64,000 bases of DNA from Pisaster brevispinus (taxonomy: Eukaryota; Echinodermata; Asteroidea; Forcipulatida; Asteriidae): positions 3,390,001-3,454,000 of the forward strand of contig JAMKCF010000007.1 in NCBI GenBank assembly GCA_023634235.1. The letters run 5' to 3'. The translations under genes were made by a program, and so were the position numbers. The notes beneath the pieces were generated by a model, which saw only the letters and a program-made list of their open reading frames with translations, made no database searches and was not told the origin of the DNA. Shown piece after piece: positions 24,260-33,149 of the stretch (position 1 is its first letter; the number at the start of each line of letters is the position of its first letter).

Positions 24260-25020
24260 ACAACACATTATAGGCATACGATGCCTGATTTAAAATGAGT
24301 TCGTTTCTTATAGGGTATATATATATAAATTTAAAAAATGGCGGACATCAAACTTGTAGTAGCTGTTAATTGTTAAAGATGTGTTTTTTATTAGAATGAC
24401 CTATGGCCTACGAGCAAATCGGTTATTGTGTGCAGTTTATAAATATTGATATACGCCGCGTGTGCACATACATGTTTGGAATTGAACAATGCATAATTCG
24501 CAAAGTTTGAAGGGAACGAAATTATCTGGAGATGGTCACTACTGTGTATTTTTATTTATTTTTTCATTTTATTTTTAAATATCAGTTAATATATATAAAG
24601 GTTTACATCATGTGTTAACAATGATTTTGGAGAGTATCGATTTAGTGACAAGGCATTTTTATGGGTTAACAATTTTTGGTAAAATAGAACTAGCTCTTTT
24701 TATTTTAGCTGCCGACTAACAACCCTGTAAAACAGGTTTTGAATGGCGTCACCCTAGCATGGTCTCATGAAAACTGTAACAGTTGGTTGGGGTTATATGC
24801 ATGTATGGTTTAGGTGTTCCCTGAAACATGATACCCCCCGCTCTCATACTCACACTATTTTTCTCTTGTACAGAAGAAACCCCCCCATAAAAAAAACCCA
24901 AACAAAACCCAAAACAACAACAACAACAACAAAACACCCAAACAAACAAACAAACAAACACCAAACAAACAAACACCCAAACAAACAAACAAACAAACAA
25001 ACAAACACCCCCCCCCCCCC

Positions 25021-25060
<40 letters not shown>

Positions 25061-25540
25061 AAACCAACAACCAACAAAACTCTCTTTTATATTTGCTGAA
25101 ATTCCAAGCACACATTGAAGACACAATATGGAAGTACACTATGCCCCATATTCAAACCATAGAGGTAACAATACAATACTACGAGGACACATCTGGATGA
25201 AAGACCAACCCTCATTATGTTCATTTGCATTTAGGGCAATGCTGTACTAATACAGTTGAACAATCAGCTGATCACTGCCAATTTCAGGAGTGGCGTAACC
25301 ACACACTTCGAGGGGGGGGAGGTAAATACGTATTTGAGGGGGCTATTTTATGGGGGGAACATTCAATTTTCAATGTTGTTGATCTAAGTGGGAACGGGGC
25401 AAGAGGTGGGGCGGAGTAAGGGTTCTTATGGGGATGGGGTGGTAACACATCACTGAATTTAAGGTCATTTGTGCACGATTCTAGCCCCGAGAAACCGAAG
25501 TCACTCGCGGGAGTAAATAGTTGTTATGGACAGTTTGGTC
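24260..25540. repeat. Non-coding, with (AAAC)n/poly-C/poly-A tract at 24886-25056
   Basis: Low-complexity (AAC)n, (AAAC)n, C and A runs occupy 24886-25056, and open frames across them are artefacts. The rest shows no gene. The stretch 25290-25420 ('ggcgtaaccac...gggggg') resembles a degraded end of the GGCGTAGCC MITE. Confidence 0.8.
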
Positions 25541-25544
25541 GTCA

Positions 25545-25655
25545 TGGTAGTCCGTGTTTCCATGTTTACCTCATTCCGATGAACATGCCACTAATAGTCT
25601 CCCCAGTAGTTGACATGAATCTTCTGAACACCATACATTTCTTTATTTGGTTATA
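25545..25655 (-). pseudogene. Isolated Ig2 fragment
   Basis: The minus strand matches the end of the Ig2 domain of the receptors: the segment around MVF.R..MS.TGETISG and NEV. It is recognisable from 'tccatgtttacctcattccgatgaac' and 'ccactaatagtctccccagtag' (compare 8570-8640). It breaks off on both sides: on the right it runs straight into block S, which marks a rearrangement breakpoint. Confidence 0.8.
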
Positions 25656-28088
25656 AAAATATATATATACATTTCTGTTTGGTTTACGACGTGCAGGAAT
25701 TGGCTTTTTGTAATGTATTTGTTCATCGTTAGTTCCTGAATTTATCTTGTTTTTATTGTATCTAACATCCTTGTCTTTACTCTTGAGGCAGTTCGAATGG
25801 AAATTTGTTGTTCCTTCAACATGGTTTTAAACACTTTTATTTCCAATCATCTAGAAAACTTTATTTTTAAAATGTTAAAATGTTTTTTTTCTCAAAACAG
25901 GGGTTGAAACACAGACCGTTATCATGTTTAGCAATGATAACATAACCGAATATGTTCACCATGGAATGCAATAGCACGCAGGAATATTGATTAGTTATCA
26001 AATTCAAAGTTTCAGTCAAGAATGATCAAAGCTTCACCTCATCGGAAATATCGGATATGATTCTGAAGTTCTTTGTGGAGACGCCATTGAAACACTCTAA
26101 AACACATCCGGGTCAGACTTGACCCACATTCGGGTCTCGTAAGGCCTGACCGAATTCACAGAACTTGAATTAAATTCAAATTGTTGACCAATTTCCGGGT
26201 CAGCCTTATCCAGAAACGGGTCCGGTCTCCTTTGACCTAGATTCCGGATCAAACCTAACCCAAGGGTTTTTAGAGTGTACAGTAGCCGCGATCTTGAGAC
26301 GTGTTTTGCAGCCCATAGACGTTATCGATAATCAATAATACCAGTCTAAGAAAATCAAACATTGTATTCTCTTCATTTCCAGATTATTGGACGTTCCTTA
26401 TTGGTTAATAATGTCTTTATTTGTCGTCCTCTTTGCTATAAAGTATTGCCAACATAAAACTTGTTGGCAACATTTTCGGCAATAATCTTGCCTTTATTTG
26501 GTTATTTTAAAACTACAACATATATATTTAGTTTATGACGTGCAGGAAATGGTCGTGTTTATATACTTGTTCATTGCTGGTTCCTATATTTTTTTTAATG
26601 TTTTATATTTTATTTAACATCCTTGTGTTTACTCTTGAGGCAGTTCAAAGTTGACGAATGATTTTCATTAAAATGGTGTTAATCCTTTCATTTGCAATCC
26701 TCTACACACGTTTATTTTTCATTTGTTTTCATACTCCCCCCCCCCAAAAAAAAAGGGTCAAAAGAACAAATAATGTTGACATCCCCTGTATTTATTTATA
26801 CAACAACTATTTGTAAACAACTGCAAACAACTTTGTTTGTAAACAACTCGGTAAAGTCTTGTTTATATAAAGACAACTGAAACGAGGTTTGGTTTATTTT
26901 TAAGTTATGCATGTAATGAAAATTACCATCACGAAGTAAATGCAAACATTTTCTGCAGGTTTCTTTGAAGTTTCAACATTTGAAACAGCTTCCAGTGTTT
27001 AAAATGAAATAATCAATCGGTGGATCTTTGAGATATGGATCCAACCTACACGATCCATCACTTCAATCCGTCCAATCCTACCAAACACGGAAATAGCAAT
27101 CCCACGGTATTACATTACTTCGTGCAAATGTTGATGCATGTGTGCAGTCTCAATTCAAACCTTCAAACCCACCAAATATCGACATCACCACCACCCCCCC
27201 CCCCTTCTCAAGAACAAAACGCCATGCATTATACCTTAACAATATACAAATACGAAAAACATGGAGAACGCAATAATCTTAAATCAGAAACGTTGACTAA
27301 AAAATTATGTTGATATTTTCACGGGAATTCTCAGAACTAACACTGCTTGGTCTTTCCAATTAGATGTTGAACTTTCATCTATAAGACTAAAAGATAACAC
27401 CTTCATGACAATACCATTCATTCCAGACAAACACAATAAAAACAATTACAATTTAATGAAGCCAGCAATATCCTTAAGTAAGTATAACTAATGCCGCTAA
27501 ACACAAATCTATTCCGCTTACATAATAGCTGCATGCAAAAATTATCTGTATTTTTATTATCGATTTTGAACGATTTATCATTATATTATAAACTCTATCA
27601 GGGCGGGGTTAACTACATAACTCATTTGAGCATAATTCATGTTTTTCCCGTCTGTATTCAATATGTCATTTCGTTATTTCTTTTCTTACGCATTTGTTGT
27701 TTGCGTAAGTTTGATTTTTTGTCAAAGACAAACAAAACCACAACAACAACAATAACAACATCAAACAAGAAAGCCTTAATAAAAAATGCGAGTAAAACAC
27801 AAATGAGACGCCTACATCAAAATTAAGTTGGTACATATGAATTGGCATAGTTAAGACCTCCTTCCATTGTAAGACTTCTTAAACACCACTCTTTCTATAT
27901 TTCAATGCAGAGACAATCAATAACACCGGTAAAAGTTCAAAAGGGTCTGCTATCGGGCCAATAGCCGCACTGTTGGTACTTTAGAATGCCCTTTTTAAAA
28001 ATAATAGACCAACAAATATGTTTTTAATAAAACTTTTGTTTTACCAATTTAATGGCGACTTTGTTGAGTTTAGACAGTTAATATAATT
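25655..28088. repeat. Block S copy B, proximal part
   Basis: This is the 3' flank of the intact short-tail receptor at 31906-33075, collinear with copies A and C. It contains the MITE 26092-26278. The block is split by the nested insertions at 28089-31561 and resumes at 31562-31905. No gene is present. Confidence 0.85.
26092..26278. mobile_element. MITE with ACACTCTAAAA ends (copy B)
   Basis: The ends 'acactctaaaacacatcc' and '...gggtttttagagtgt' are inverted repeats. The element sits at the orthologous position within block S copies A, B and C, so it was inserted before the block was duplicated. Confidence 0.82.
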
Positions 28089-28343
28089 ATCAAGTAATAA
28101 ACCACATACCAAGTCAGTTTCCTTTGTGGTTTACTACTTGATATTTAATATTAAAAGTCACATCCCCTTAAGGTGATCCCGTGGCTGCCGCTTCCAATGT
28201 TGTATCGTGAACTTGGGCGTGATCCCTGGCTACACGGCAGCTTACGGTTGAATGGCTTCTGACTGGCACCCCCGAACAAATATATATTGAGTAATAAGGA
28301 GACCATCAGTATAGGGCTGGATAGCTCAGTGAGTAGAGCGCCG

Positions 28344-28376
28344 CACAGTGGGCCAGAATGAGATCAAAGTGCGCCA
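28344..28376 (+). repeat. Left terminal inverted repeat, heptamer CACAGTG
   Basis: CACAGTG (28344-28350) is followed by 12 bp and then ATCAAAGTG. It matches the right end except at repeat positions 18-19 (AG here, GA there). Confidence 0.95.
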
Positions 28377-29040
28377 TAATAGTGATTCGGGTTATGTGAC
28401 CGTTCAACTTTAAACAACGTTTTCTTGAAAGATTAGACCCCCACGAACATTTTTTGAAAATATTTCTCTTTGGAAAAATTCTTAAGTATTTTTCCTCATT
28501 TTATGAACACAAAAAAGTTCCTAAATTACGCTAAAAAGTGAAAAGTGTATACATCTGTTTAACACAAAATAACGATATTTTAGAAAACAATTATTTACCT
28601 AAAAATTTGTTTATCTACTTTCCACAAGTTATACTTTAACAATATCGCCTTTTCAAACTGTTATAATTTGAATCTGACTACAAGGGAGGTTAGAAATTGT
28701 CAAAAAAAAATTAAAAACATGTTTTTTTTTATAAAGTAAGAGAAGAAGTTTACATTCCCGTGGATTCCCGCCTTAGTTTTTATACTGGCTTGATCCCCAT
28801 AGTCTCCTCTTCACTTCGGTACCAAAATTAGCTGCCCGTTTGTGCCCGATTGTAAGATATATTCTGATTTATGAGCGCCTATACCGGCTTACTTGTCAAC
28901 ACGCGCCTTGAAACCCAATACGCGTGTTATCTTAAATCCTTCATGTGACTGCCATTAGTTTCAAGCTACCGTTTTGGGGTCAACGGCAGTGCTTCCTCGA
29001 TCAGTAGTAAGTTCTAGAAATCTTGTCAGCAAGCATCAGA

Positions 29041-31182
29041 ATGGCATCCTCAAATATATCCCGAAGGCAGTTGTTTGAACTTGTACAATCTTCTGGTTTG
29101 ATCTCTAATATAAAAGCGTCTTGCAATAAATGCCTCTATTTTATTTGTCAATCTAATGGTATTGATACGTCGGATGTTTCTGATGACCTCAAACAGCAGA
29201 TTATTGGAACTGTTAGGGTATTTCTCTATCGAGTGAAAGAAAGGTGGAACAGAAGTCAGCGTACTGTAACAAACTTTTTGAGCAAAAATTCAGAGTGGCT
29301 GGAGCAAACCTTATCACTCCCTGATGACTTTGAGCATTTGTTGATGCAGAGTGCTACAATTGACGATCCTTGTGCCCAATCAGTTCCAGGTACATCGCAA
29401 CAGCAATTTATTGCAGGACGTCCCCCAAAAGACTGGCAATCCCTTTCGAACAGACCACGACAAAGAAAAGCACGTGAACTTCTTACTCAGAAAGAGCCAG
29501 GTGAACTTCTTTATGCAGCATCACAGGGTGCATACGGAAAGAATCGCGACCTTAAGTATGTTCTGCAATTTGCAATGATGTCTCCGTCAAAACCAGCCAA
29601 GATGATAAAGCTCATTTCTCAGCCACCCAAGAAGCAAGAGAATTTCTCAACGGATGAGGCCTTATCATTGATGGTAGAAACTGGAATGACCAAACAATCT
29701 TACCAAACGGTACGGTCTGCAGCCAAACGAAAAAATGCGAACATATATCCACCCTACAACGAAGTCAGAGAAGCCAAAAAGAAGTGCTACCCAAATGATA
29801 TTTCCATCACGGATGATTCAGCACAAGTGCCTTTGCAGAGTCTCCTTGATCACACCGCACTCAGAATCATCCAGGAACAAAAAGAGGCAATTACTGAAGT
29901 TGTCGAGGGTCTTGAGAAAGGTACAAAATTATCATGTGATTTGGTGTGCAAGTGGGGCTTCGACGGAGTATCAGGACACAGCGAGTATAAACAACAATTT
30001 TCCTCTGTTGATAAATCAGATGCCAGTATGTTTTGTACTACCCTTGTGCCGCTACAATTAAAAACCAAGGATCAGATTTTATGGCAGAACCCTGTTCCTT
30101 CTTCAACCCGATTTTGCCGGCCCATCCACCTACAGTTTAAAAAGGAAACTACTGAGTTGAGCCAGGAGGAATGTCGTTGCATTAATGAGGAAATAAAGAA
30201 GCTCCAACCTATTAGTGTAACTCTAGAAATAGGGTACGAGCTGGAAGAGGATCAAAACAGACAAACGGACATGCAAGTAAAGTATGATTTGCACCTCACC
30301 ATGGTGGACCAAAAGGTAATAAATGCTTTGACTTCAACCAAATCCTCTATGAGATGTTATATTTGTGGGGCAACACCTAAACAATTTAATAACCTAACAG
30401 AGCTACCTTGCCCAGTTAAAGAGAGATACGAGTACGGGCTCTCACCACTCCATAAATGGATTAGATGTTTCGAGATGCTTATTCATATTGCATATCGACT
30501 TCCCATTCTAAAGTGGCGTGTGCAGTCTGAATCTGATAAGGCATTGCTTGCAAGCAGAAAGAAGGAAATTCATGATGGTTTCAAATCTGAACTTGGACTT
30601 AAAGTCGATGAGCCAAAGCAAGGAGCTGGCAACACAAACGATGGAAACACTGCACGAAGAGCATTCCAGGCAGAGAACACGTTTGCGGTAATTTGTGGAC
30701 TCAATGCAAACCTCATCCACAGGCTGCACATGATCCTTGTCGCCCTCTCATGCAAACTTCCCTTGGACCCCGTCAAATTTGGTGCATATTGCACAGAGAC
30801 AGCTAAGCTACAAATTGAACTATACCCTTGGTATAAAATGCCAGTAAGTGTTCACGTTCTGCTCATTCATGGGGCTGGTATATTGTCATCTTCTGTGCTT
30901 CCTATCGGAATGATGAGTGAGGAAGCTCAAGAAGCCAGAAATAAAGATAACAAGTTATTCAGGCTGAGGCATGCACGAAAAACATCCAGAGTGGACACTA
31001 TGAGCGATGTATTTCATCGCCTCATGGTGACAGGTGACATTGTCATCAGCAGCAGATCAATGACGACACGACAATCAAGACCTCTTCCATGTGAAGTCAA
31101 AGATATGCTTAAAGGCTCGGACCATGACACCCCTGACAGTGACACAGAGCACAGTGATACTTCAGACATAGATTCATCATAA
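29041..31182 (+). CDS. Transib-like (RAG1-related) DDE transposase
   Basis: The ATG at 29041 gives 713 residues with no intron or frameshift. In RAG1 and Transib the enzyme nicks and hairpins DNA at CACNNTG ends. Here an N-terminal region with CNKC is followed at about 125-150 by GRPPKDWQSLSNRPRQRKAR, which resembles the GRPR...R.R nonamer-binding motif of RAG1. The candidate triad is Asp308 (KWGFDGVSGHS), Asp423 (MVDQK) and Glu631 (EEAQEARNKDNKLFR). RCYIC (Cys439, Cys442) stands 16 residues after the second Asp, like the zinc Cys pair after RAG1 Asp708. NKLFR...R..RVDTMSDVFHRL aligns with the RAG1 stretch after Glu962. The length fits Transib, and there is no RAG2-like partner in the element. 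The tail is acidic and Ser/Asp-rich. The alignment was made by eye. Confidence 0.93.
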   Translation: MASSNISRRQLFELVQSSGLISNIKASCNKCLYFICQSNGIDTSDVSDDLKQQIIGTVRVFLYRVKERWNRSQRTVTNFLSKNSEWLEQTLSLPDDFEHLLMQSATIDDPCAQSVPGTSQQQFIAGRPPKDWQSLSNRPRQRKARELLTQKEPGELLYAASQGAYGKNRDLKYVLQFAMMSPSKPAKMIKLISQPPKKQENFSTDEALSLMVETGMTKQSYQTVRSAAKRKNANIYPPYNEVREAKKKCYPNDISITDDSAQVPLQSLLDHTALRIIQEQKEAITEVVEGLEKGTKLSCDLVCKWGFDGVSGHSEYKQQFSSVDKSDASMFCTTLVPLQLKTKDQILWQNPVPSSTRFCRPIHLQFKKETTELSQEECRCINEEIKKLQPISVTLEIGYELEEDQNRQTDMQVKYDLHLTMVDQKVINALTSTKSSMRCYICGATPKQFNNLTELPCPVKERYEYGLSPLHKWIRCFEMLIHIAYRLPILKWRVQSESDKALLASRKKEIHDGFKSELGLKVDEPKQGAGNTNDGNTARRAFQAENTFAVICGLNANLIHRLHMILVALSCKLPLDPVKFGAYCTETAKLQIELYPWYKMPVSVHVLLIHGAGILSSSVLPIGMMSEEAQEARNKDNKLFRLRHARKTSRVDTMSDVFHRLMVTGDIVISSRSMTTRQSRPLPCEVKDMLKGSDHDTPDSDTEHSDTSDIDSS

Positions 31183-31477
31183 GCAGTAAGTAGATTGACC
31201 GTCAATTCTGTTTTGCTTCATGAAAACACACTTTGCATCTCAAAAATGTGTTCACAGAATTTTTCTTTGATATGCCTAGATTAGACAAAAAAATAGAAAC
31301 AAAAATGCATGCACTTGACCTACGCATATTAGTAGTTATAATAAAACTACCGCCGACCAATCACGACTTAGGACTATGATGACGTCATAGACATTTAAAA
31401 ACATGACCATTGAATTCTACGGATCCGAAAACCCTTAACAGTCAAATTTTCATCACAAATATGTTGAAATATAATTT

Positions 31478-31510
31478 TGGCGCACTTTGATTCCATTCTG
31501 GCCCACTGTG
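31478..31510 (-). repeat. Right terminal inverted repeat, heptamer CACAGTG
   Basis: The reverse complement reads CACAGTGGGCCAGAATG, then GA, then ATCAAAGTGCGCCA. It ends at 31510 and is followed directly by the target duplication CGCCG. Confidence 0.95.
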
Positions 31511-31561
31511 CGCCGGTACATTAGTTTGTCTTTGTTCAAACCAAAATTAGTTAATATAATT

Positions 31562-31905
31562 CTGAGTAAATTAAACGCAGTAAGTTCTTCTTTATGACAA
31601 ACACATGTTCAACAAACAATTATAGTTTTTTTAGACAAGTTTTGATAAAACAAAAGACAGTCCTTTAAATAACATCTTTGACTTTTGTCAGAATATCGAC
31701 GTCCAAATTCGTTGAGATTGTGTTTGTGTTAAAATAAAGATTATCTTTAAAAATCCCAGATTCGTTATTGTTGCTTTCAGGAAAGTGTGACCATCGAATG
31801 TGATGAACATTTTCAAAGTATGGCTGTAATAGTGAGTAAAGCTTGATGATGGGAATGGCTGGCTCTTACTAAAAAACAAGAAGACATCCATTTGAAAAAC
31901 ACAGA
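31562..31905. repeat. Block S copy B, distal part
   Basis: The block resumes after the insertions with 'ctgagtaaattaaacgcagtaag' and is collinear with 18304-18654 and 41850-42182. It is the 3' UTR and flank of the minus-strand receptor that ends at 31906. Confidence 0.85.
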
Positions 31906-33075
31906 CTACTTGAATATTAGTTCTTGGTAGCTGGATGGTGCAGTTTCTTTTTGGCCAGTAGAAGAAGTTTGCACGTGTAGTTGGGTTTCCATTTCCTCAT
32001 ACGCCTCTGCATCTTCATCTTGAGCTGTCTGAACAACACGGGTTGAATTAGGATTGGCTTTGGATCGTCTTTTGGTCACGATAATATACAGCAGTGATGA
32101 GATGAAGAAAAATATGAAGACAGCAGCTACAGACCATCCTACTACGATGACTGTAGAATCTGTGCAACCTGAAGAAGGGTTGTTACTGTCAGAGTCTGGA
32201 TCTTGCTTCTTGGTCGGTAGAGGGGATGGGGTCTGGAGATTAAATGGGGTAGACTCTTGGTTTAACGAACCACTCGTAGTCAGTATTCCAGAAGTGACCG
32301 TTGTCGATTGAGGTGTTTTCATCACACCTGTATGTGTTTCCATGGTTACCTCATTCTGATGAACAAGTAACAAGCCACAAGTAGTCTCCTCAGTAATTGA
32401 CATGGAACCTCCAAACACCATACATTTCACTGCAGTGCCGTTTTCTCTCATTGTCAATCTCCGCATTGTCATTGTTTTATTGTTATCACGAAATGCATTT
32501 AAATGATCTCCCGTCGTAAATTTGTGCCAAGACTCATCGTGATTGTTGTATTTTGATTTAATATACCAAGTGTATATCAGTTTGTCCTCAATGATTGGTC
32601 GCGTTTGGCAACGAAACTTTGCATTTTGACCCACGTATCTATCAATCTGAGACGGTACGACAGTAGTGTCAATCGGATAAACTACCAGTCTAGCGGCATT
32701 AGAATCTTCGACTTCTTCTACTCGAGGTTGTATCTTGTAGACATAGCAGCTGTAATATCCCTCATCATTCGGTTGTAAATTGCGTATATGAAAAGTCCAT
32801 GTACAGTCACTTAACGTGATCGTGTACCTCTCACTACCAAGGGTATTGGTGTACACCGTGGTCCAACTAGATATCCCTACATTGGACTCTTTTGTCATTC
32901 CACGTTTCCAATGCATGTGATGAGAGTTATTTGTATGACACAATACATTCCGGAGCGTACAGTTAAATGCCACATCACTTCCTATCAAGGCGATGGTGTC
33001 AACTGGGTGAGTCTGGAAAAGTGTGGCCTCACCCAACCCACAGATCGAAGCCATAACAAGAATGAGCAGAAACAT
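31906..33075 (-). CDS. Two-Ig-domain receptor with short tyrosine tail
   Basis: The 389-residue protein starts at the ATG at 33075 (signal peptide MFLLILVMASICGLGEA). Ig1 has Cys39, Trp56, GYYSC and Cys110, with an extra pair at Cys46 and Cys91. Ig2 has Cys156, Trp170 and Cys218. A Thr/Ser/Pro stalk precedes the helix at about 308-333 (no charged residue) and a basic KRRSK anchor. The 55-residue tail carries Tyr359 in AYEEM (PI3K-type YxxM) and Tyr383 in SSYQEL (ITIM form). It is one exon. It is the only short-tail copy with no lesion and both Ig domains, so it is probably the functional member. The 5' leader is shared only to about 33150; beyond that the upstream DNA is unlike the other copies, so its regulation may differ. 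An immune-type surface receptor is inferred, with unknown ligand. Confidence 0.9.
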   Translation of the reverse strand: MFLLILVMASICGLGEATLFQTHPVDTIALIGSDVAFNCTLRNVLCHTNNSHHMHWKRGMTKESNVGISSWTTVYTNTLGSERYTITLSDCTWTFHIRNLQPNDEGYYSCYVYKIQPRVEEVEDSNAARLVVYPIDTTVVPSQIDRYVGQNAKFRCQTRPIIEDKLIYTWYIKSKYNNHDESWHKFTTGDHLNAFRDNNKTMTMRRLTMRENGTAVKCMVFGGSMSITEETTCGLLLVHQNEVTMETHTGVMKTPQSTTVTSGILTTSGSLNQESTPFNLQTPSPLPTKKQDPDSDSNNPSSGCTDSTVIVVGWSVAAVFIFFFISSLLYIIVTKRRSKANPNSTRVVQTAQDEDAEAYEEMETQLHVQTSSTGQKETAPSSYQELIFK

Positions 33076-33149
33076 TGTACAGTAGCTGTTGCTACGTGTA
33101 TAATAAACGATGGAATAACAGCAAACTGAAGTCTTCACATTGACATAAA

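Larger units (their letters stand above)
28344..31510 (+). mobile_element. Complete Transib/RAG1-superfamily DNA transposon
   Basis: The 3,167-bp element has 33-bp terminal inverted repeats matching at 31 of 33 positions (28344-28376 and 31478-31510). It is flanked by a perfect 5-bp duplication CGCCG (28339-28343 and 31511-31515). The ends begin CACAGTG, the consensus heptamer of vertebrate recombination signals; Transib ends are known to start CACWRTG-like and to make 5-bp GC-rich duplications of CGNCG type. One uninterrupted transposase lies inside. The 670-bp 5' region and 300-bp 3' region show no other gene. With both ends and an open frame the copy looks young and possibly autonomous. 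Confidence 0.95.
28076..31561 (+). mobile_element. tRNA-like SINE-type insertion, 13-bp target duplication, split by a transposon
   Basis: AGTTAATATAATT occurs at 28076-28088 and again at 31549-31561. Between them, ignoring the nested transposon, lie about 288 bp. The first part contains an inverted repeat ('tatcaagtaataaaccaca...tgtggtttactacttgata'). The last part contains a tRNA-like A box with a pairing D arm ('tagctcagtgagtagagc') and a 'gttcaaacc' B-box-like word. Block S copy A has the site without the insertion (18291-18303), and copy C has the insertion (about 41605-41845). Confidence 0.8.

Noticed and set aside
24749..25139. Overlapping frames rich in Phe/Cys/Val or Lys/Thr/Asn
   Set aside because: They translate (AAAC)n, poly-C and poly-A tracts and have no conserved motif.
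28321..28343. Functional tRNA gene at the transposon target
   Set aside because: Only the A box and D arm are tRNA-like; the anticodon arm and acceptor do not fold, and the copy is repeated at 41780-41840 as part of a repeat.
28344..28376. A true 12-RSS
   Set aside because: The heptamer is exact but the sequence 12 bp further in is ATCAAAGTG, not a match to the nonamer, and both ends have the same spacing rather than a 12/23 pair.
29023..29040. Extended N terminus of the transposase
   Set aside because: The upstream extension begins at TTG; the first ATG in a eukaryotic context is at 29041.
28344..31510. ProtoRAG (RAG1L plus RAG2L) element
   Set aside because: No second gene resembling RAG2 (kelch repeats, PHD) is found between the ends, and the protein has the length and layout of a Transib transposase.
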